Of a stretch of DNA of 64,000 bases, positions 59,958 to 64,000 are shown piece after piece. Source of the DNA: Lonicera japonica (taxonomy: Eukaryota > Streptophyta > Magnoliopsida > Dipsacales > Caprifoliaceae); contig CM038464.1 of assembly GCA_021464415.1 (NCBI GenBank), positions 53,619,328 to 53,683,327 of the forward strand. The letters are read 5' to 3'. Under the pieces are notes generated by a model. The model did not search any database. It saw only the letters and a program-made list of their open reading frames with translations, and was not told the DNA's origin. Position 1 is the first letter of the stretch; every line of letters starts with the position of its first letter. The translations under genes and the position numbers were made by a program.

Positions 59958-60985
59958 AGCATTTTAGAGTTCTTCTACGTATAATTCGTATTAAAATTGC
60001 TCGCACGGAAAATAATTGATTCGTATTAAAATTAAATATTTATAACAATGGTAATTTTTTGATTATATGAAAATTTGACAAAATCATATTAAATCAAGTA
60101 ATCTCATAATTAATTTCAAGATGTTTATCCTTTCTTTTTCAACAAATTGGTTTGGGTTAGGTTCGTGTTAGGTTTTAACGAAATTTACTTATCGGGTAAT
60201 GTTTTTAGAATCTGTATACAACTCGATTTTTTATCAGATGACACAATATGATTCAATAGTATCCATTAAGCAAATATTTTTATAAAAAAATTAAAAGAAA
60301 AAATGTCGAAAAATATTCATTAGAAAAAAAATAAAAATAACTAATATTACTTCAAAAGTAGGGATAGATATTCATAAATTTTAAATTATTTGTAAAACCT
60401 AACAAGAATTAATAAATTGTAGATGTATTAAAAGGTAAAAAATAATTAAAGGATTTAACGCCCAAATTAACTTGTAAATGATTATCATTTTGTATTAAAC
60501 GGGTGAATTCCATAACTATCCGAATTCATTAAAAGTTCACCAATTAAATTATAATTTTATGTGAATTTGTATAGTATTATCATACTAAAACATGCATGTG
60601 CCCGAGAGTACGAAATATCAAATAAAATAACAATTATAAATAAAATAAAAATCTACAAATAAAATTTACTTTTATATTTTTTTTTGAGACAATTGAAACA
60701 TTTGAATCGTGAAAGTTAACCGTCAAATCAATAAATAATAAATTCATGATTTGTATTACAAATAACGTGTAATTTTGCAGGTCTATTTCTCTCTCCCACC
60801 CCTTGCAAAATATAAAAAGCAAAAACTCAAAATCAAACCACCCCTTGAAATTTAAATTTTTTACCAAACACTCCCTTACTGGAGCAGATCAAAACATACA
60901 AGCCCGGCCCACATACCACGTAACCCGACAAGACCCATCATTTGCCAGCTCATCAAAATGAAGTGCGTAAAGTTAGGAACCAATA
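59958..60985. other. Intergenic AT-rich DNA
   Basis: No gene or bounded element. Composition changes to less AT-rich near 60890, where the distal upstream region of the kinesin gene may begin. Confidence 0.4.
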
Positions 60986-60994
60986 AAAGCAGGC

Positions 60995-61011
60995 CACGTG
61001 ACAGTCACGTG
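60995..61011. promoter_or_regulatory. Paired G-boxes
   Basis: Two CACGTG palindromes (60995-61000 and 61006-61011) separated by 5 bp, forming the near-palindrome GCCACGTGACAGTCACGTGC. G-boxes bind bHLH and bZIP factors such as PIFs, ABFs and HY5. They lie about 1.37 kb upstream of the kinesin start codon, in a less AT-rich block (60890-61195), so the link to that gene is uncertain. Confidence 0.5.
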
Positions 61012-61691
61012 CTTTCCCTTATCAAAAAAATTCCCCCAATCCAAACCAAAATTTATGAGAGGCAGTCCTCAAACAGTGAGAAGCGAAAATTTTCTTGCGA
61101 CCAAAAAAAAAACAAAGGTTGTCCCGTTTCCAAACCCCACTACGACGCCGTCTTTCCACCACGTACGGTTTACGGCCAATAGGAAAAGGCAAAAATGTTA
61201 AGTTTACTCGAATTTTGTTAAAACTTTTTCCATAAATGATGTTGGTGGTTTATGCATTGAAAAAATGGTTGAAAAAAATATATGATTTGTTTGAAAAATT
61301 TAAAAATAAATTAATTTATGTAATAAGATTAATTCATATTTTTAAATTTTTTTTATGAAAAAAATTAGTATGAGATAGATATTATTTTACACATATTTCA
61401 ACTTATTTTTTTAACTTACCACATAAATTAGTTATTTTTTATTTTGTTATTAATCAGAGACTTAATATGTTATTTACATTTCATTTTAAAGTAACGCTAA
61501 GCGAACAATTTTTGTCCAATTTTTTTAAAAAATAGTTTAACACCTGCTAGATTAAAAGAAATGCAAACAATACATTAAATACGTAGAATAATTTTAAAAT
61601 AATTTATTTAAAAATTGAGTAACTACTATAATATTTTTCTTCTTTTTATTTAATTGGTGCAATAACTATTTGTATGAAAAACTTATACTAA

Positions 61692-62013
61692 GGCCTCGTT
61701 TGGTTCACGGAAAGGAAATTAATTCTCATATCTTTTCCATTGAGGTGGAAAAGTAAATTTTCTGTCAAATTTCCTTTCTTGTGTTTGGTAAACCATGGAA
61801 AGTATTTGGGTAAGAGTATTATTGTCTAAAATTTGTGTAATAAATGCTTGAAAATCACATGGAAAAATCAATCCCATGTGTTTTGGGAGGAATGGTTTTA
61901 CCCTATACTTTCCCCTCTCTCGGGAAAGTGTTTTCGGAATTTGTGCTTACCAAACAAAGGAAAAGAACAACTTTCCTTTCCCGAATACTAAAATCCGTGA
62001 ACCAAACGAGGCC
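61692..62013. mobile_element. Tourist-like MITE with perfect TIRs upstream of the kinesin gene
   Basis: A 322-bp element. The first 20 bases GGCCTCGTTTGGTTCACGGA are an exact complement of its last 20. Flanked by TAA at 61689-61691 and 62014-62016. The interior pairs GGAAAGGAAA with TTTCCTTTCC over most of its length. Perfect ends and TSD suggest a young insertion, about 365 bp upstream of the kinesin ATG. Confidence 0.9.
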
Positions 62014-62219
62014 TAAAAGTTGAGTAAGTTAAACATATTAAAATATTCTAATTTTTTTTTTAAATAATAATAACACCAAACAAATAAAAATAATAAACAA
62101 TGACAATTCAAATTTATACAAAAAAAAAAAGAAAGGGTTGAGTAACGTCTAATAATTTCCTTAGAAAGGATTAGAAAAGAGGAAATGTAGGAGATAATTT
62201 GAGTGACTACCAAAGCTAC

Positions 62220-62275
62220 ACACACACAAAAGAGAGAGAGAGAGAGAGGGGGAGAGGAGAGAGAAAAGCTTTTTC
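62220..62275. repeat. CA/GA microsatellite in the kinesin promoter or leader
   Basis: A short CACACA run passes into (AG)n and GGGGAGAGGAGAGAG, 100-160 bp upstream of the kinesin start codon. CT/GA tracts of this kind are typical of plant 5' leaders. Confidence 0.75.
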
Positions 62276-62378
62276 TCTGGCTCTGGTCCTTTGCCAGTGT
62301 AGCTATAAGCTAAAGGTCCAGTTTTTTCCAAATCGGCGATTGGAATTGTGGAAACCCTAGGCCTACTAGGGGTCAGAA

Positions 62379-62585
62379 ATGTCGGAGCAGAGGAACAACA
62401 GGTGGAACTGGGAGGTGCCTGGCTTCGAGCCTAGGAAGCCAGTTGCACGCTCCGACGACCACGCGCCGCCGTCTGCGCCTCTCTCTCGGAGGTACTCAAT
62501 CTCTACCACCCCCATTCTACCACATTCCGATCTTCGGAAGCAGGCTTTGGCTCCTAAGCTTCAGAAATTGAAGGATAAAGTTAAG
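62379..62585 (+). CDS. KAC1: KAC/KCA-type kinesin-14, exon 1 (partial gene)
   Basis: First coding exon of a kinesin-14 of the KCA/KAC (KIN-14A/B) type. In Arabidopsis these proteins anchor chloroplasts to short actin filaments and drive chloroplast photorelocation. The 69 codons begin MSEQRNNRWNWEVPGFEPRK and include a Ser/Pro-rich stretch (SAPLSRRYSISTTP) and a basic helix ending KLQKLKDKVK, which matches the family N terminus as I remember it. A GT donor follows at 62586 in phase 0. The motor domain and coiled coils lie beyond the window. The start is chosen because the ATG is followed directly by the conserved NRWNWEV motif. Upstream are a GA tract and a MITE. The call rests on the N-terminal motif alone, since the motor is not visible. 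Confidence 0.72.
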
Positions 62586-64000
62586 GTCCGTAGATTATTC
62601 CAATCTTCTTTGTTTGAAAATTTCTTTTTCATTTTTTGCTTAATTATAGGTGCATTCCTACTAGTTTAATTTTTTTTTGGTACACTTGGGAGCTTGTTTG
62701 GCTAAAATCCAAGTGCTGAGGTAAGTGTTGTTATTTCGATATTTAAGAGGGAAAAAGCGATGGTTGTTTTCAACTATGCATGCCAGCCAATAGCCATAAG
62801 CCAATACTAAATTTTGTGCGCGCGTGTTTTTTAAATTGGATTTTTTTGAGTGCTTAATTAGGATTTATCTATTTTTGTGAAGTATGTGCAGTAGGTGGAA
62901 ATAGAATATGGAAGGTTGAAACTTGAAATTTGAGCGTGGGGATGATTTAGGCTCCGTTTGTTAACAAGTTAGAAAATGATACAAAAATGATTGATTTGTG
63001 TGCGAAGTTGAAAAATGAGTCGAGTGATGTGGTGAGATGGTATCTTAGTTTTTCTCTTTTTCTCTTTCTCCATGGAATAAATTTTTGAGTGGCGTGGTAG
63101 AAATTTTTTCTAAGGAAAAACGGAGAACATCTACTCATATAAATAAGCAAGAGGTGAAGTGCATCTCATTAAATTACTCTTTTCATCTTTTAACTTCTCA
63201 TAAAAGTAATTGTTTCCAATCATTTTCCGACTTCGTGATCAATCAGAGCCTGGGTGGCAATAGGCTATGGAGGGTTGAAACTTGATATTTGTGCGCTGGC
63301 CGCTGGGCTTACTTGCCAAAGGCACTATATACATTAGCCTTTGTACATCTTTTTTTTCAACTCTTAGTGAAGCATCTTCCGATCCCAGCCCTCCAATCAA
63401 TGTAAAAATCTGCCCTTGGTATCTATGAGGATTGAGGGGCCTTGGTAGGAAAAGGGATTGGAAAGAGAATGTTAATCATTGGACGATTGAAAGAAGTTTG
63501 AAATTCAACTTACTCTTTGGATAAAAAGGAATCATGATTTAAATCCATTTATGGAAATACTGAGCAGTTAGGACGTGAAACAGAGAAGCGCATTTGTGTC
63601 GCACTACAAAATACAATATTATCTTTTGGAAATTAAAAAGACAGGGGGGGGGGGTCCGGAATGACGGGAAAATGTTCTTTTGATTTTTTAAACGTTTAAT
63701 TGGTACAAAATTGATACAGCAAGTCAGCGATCCTTTGCCGGGAAATTGTGGTGGAGGCATTACAGTTATATAGTTGCTGTGGACTCGCCAAATTGATAAT
63801 GGTATCGAAGTTTTTTCTTTAGTCAAGCTTGAGTGGAATTGTGTAAGACAGATACTAATGGAGATCCTTCACTCAGAGATGAACGAGGATCCCATCACTG
63901 TCAAGAATGAGCTAAGCCTTAAACATTGGTATGCAAACAAGAGAGCAGTAAATCTGTTAATGTCAGAACAGATCTAGATCTAGCAATATAAGTGGCTTTG
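62586..64000 (+). other. Intron 1 of the kinesin gene (runs off the window)
   Basis: At least 1.4 kb of intron after the donor at 62586. No segment matching the expected next exon (start of the coiled-coil/neck region) was found before the window ends. It contains a probable MITE (62951-63249), a G-homopolymer near 63642-63652, and short open frames without recognisable content. The frame at 63774-63977 is the least AT-rich of these, but I could not link it to the gene. Confidence 0.55.
62951..63249. mobile_element. Probable MITE in the kinesin intron
   Basis: Left end AGGCTCCGTTTGTTAAC and the complement of the right end, AGGCTCTGATTGATCACG, are related, and both run into GAAAATG words. The interior has AAGTTGAAAAATGAG/CTTTTAACTTCTC-type inverted segments. 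TSD not clear. Confidence 0.5.

Noticed and set aside
62586..62669. C-terminal extension of the kinesin exon to a 96-codon protein
   Set aside because: The added residues are hydrophobic and AT-rich, follow a good GT donor in phase, and do not fit the family; they are intron.
63774..63977. Second kinesin exon
   Set aside because: Translation does not resemble the coiled-coil/neck region expected next in KAC-type kinesins, and no acceptor in the right phase with a matching frame was found.

Overview
This window is AT-rich nuclear DNA from a flowering plant, most likely a eudicot. The evidence is a MADS-box gene of the SVP/AGL24/JOINTLESS clade with the canonical exon structure, the first exon of a plant kinesin-14 (KAC/KCA type), and a dense load of plant transposable elements: hAT, MULE, Tourist-type MITEs, a solo LTR, SINEs and a pararetroviral fragment. 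There is no bacterial-style gene density, and no tRNA, rRNA or CRISPR locus could be supported. The species cannot be named from the sequence.

Layout. 1-3750: AT-rich DNA holding two copies of one Mutator-type MITE, each with its own perfect 9-bp target-site duplication (TSD) and a core of repeated small palindromes. 3762-7706: a full-length hAT element with an 8-bp TSD and a transposase gene that carries an in-frame stop and lacks its zinc finger. 7715-18250: mostly unannotatable DNA, with a tandem duplication, a Mutator-like element that may carry a captured gene fragment (9668-10897), a SINE, and a Tourist-like MITE (17014-17445).

18254-31955, minus strand: the main host gene. It is an SVP-like MADS-box transcription factor with eight coding exons (182, 79, 65, 100, 42, 42, 155 and 19 bp) that join without a break into a 227-residue protein ending in the clade motif SLKLGLPYSG. 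Its first intron is 10.9 kb and contains a 1,985-bp solo LTR with a 5-bp TSD, SINE-like sequences and several MITEs. A TATA-like box, a GA microsatellite and a perfect CArG box lie upstream.

35275-41455: a 6.2-kb MULE with about 340-bp terminal inverted repeats (TIRs) and a 10-bp TSD. It has no recognisable transposase. It carries a decayed plant-mobile-domain (PMD) gene and a second, unrecognised two-exon gene remnant. Both TIRs contain regularly spaced copies of a 15-bp palindrome. 41801-42450: a MITE interrupted by a large self-complementary trinucleotide array. 45575-49800: two related repeats in inverted orientation flanking a defective pararetroviral reverse transcriptase fragment. 49.8-61.7 kb: repeats and further Tourist-like MITEs. 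62379 to the end: exon 1 and part of intron 1 of a KAC/KCA-type kinesin-14, cut by the window edge, with a MITE and paired G-boxes upstream.

Only the MADS-box gene and the kinesin look like working host genes. They are unrelated and on opposite strands. Everything between them is transposon-derived or has no recognisable coding content.
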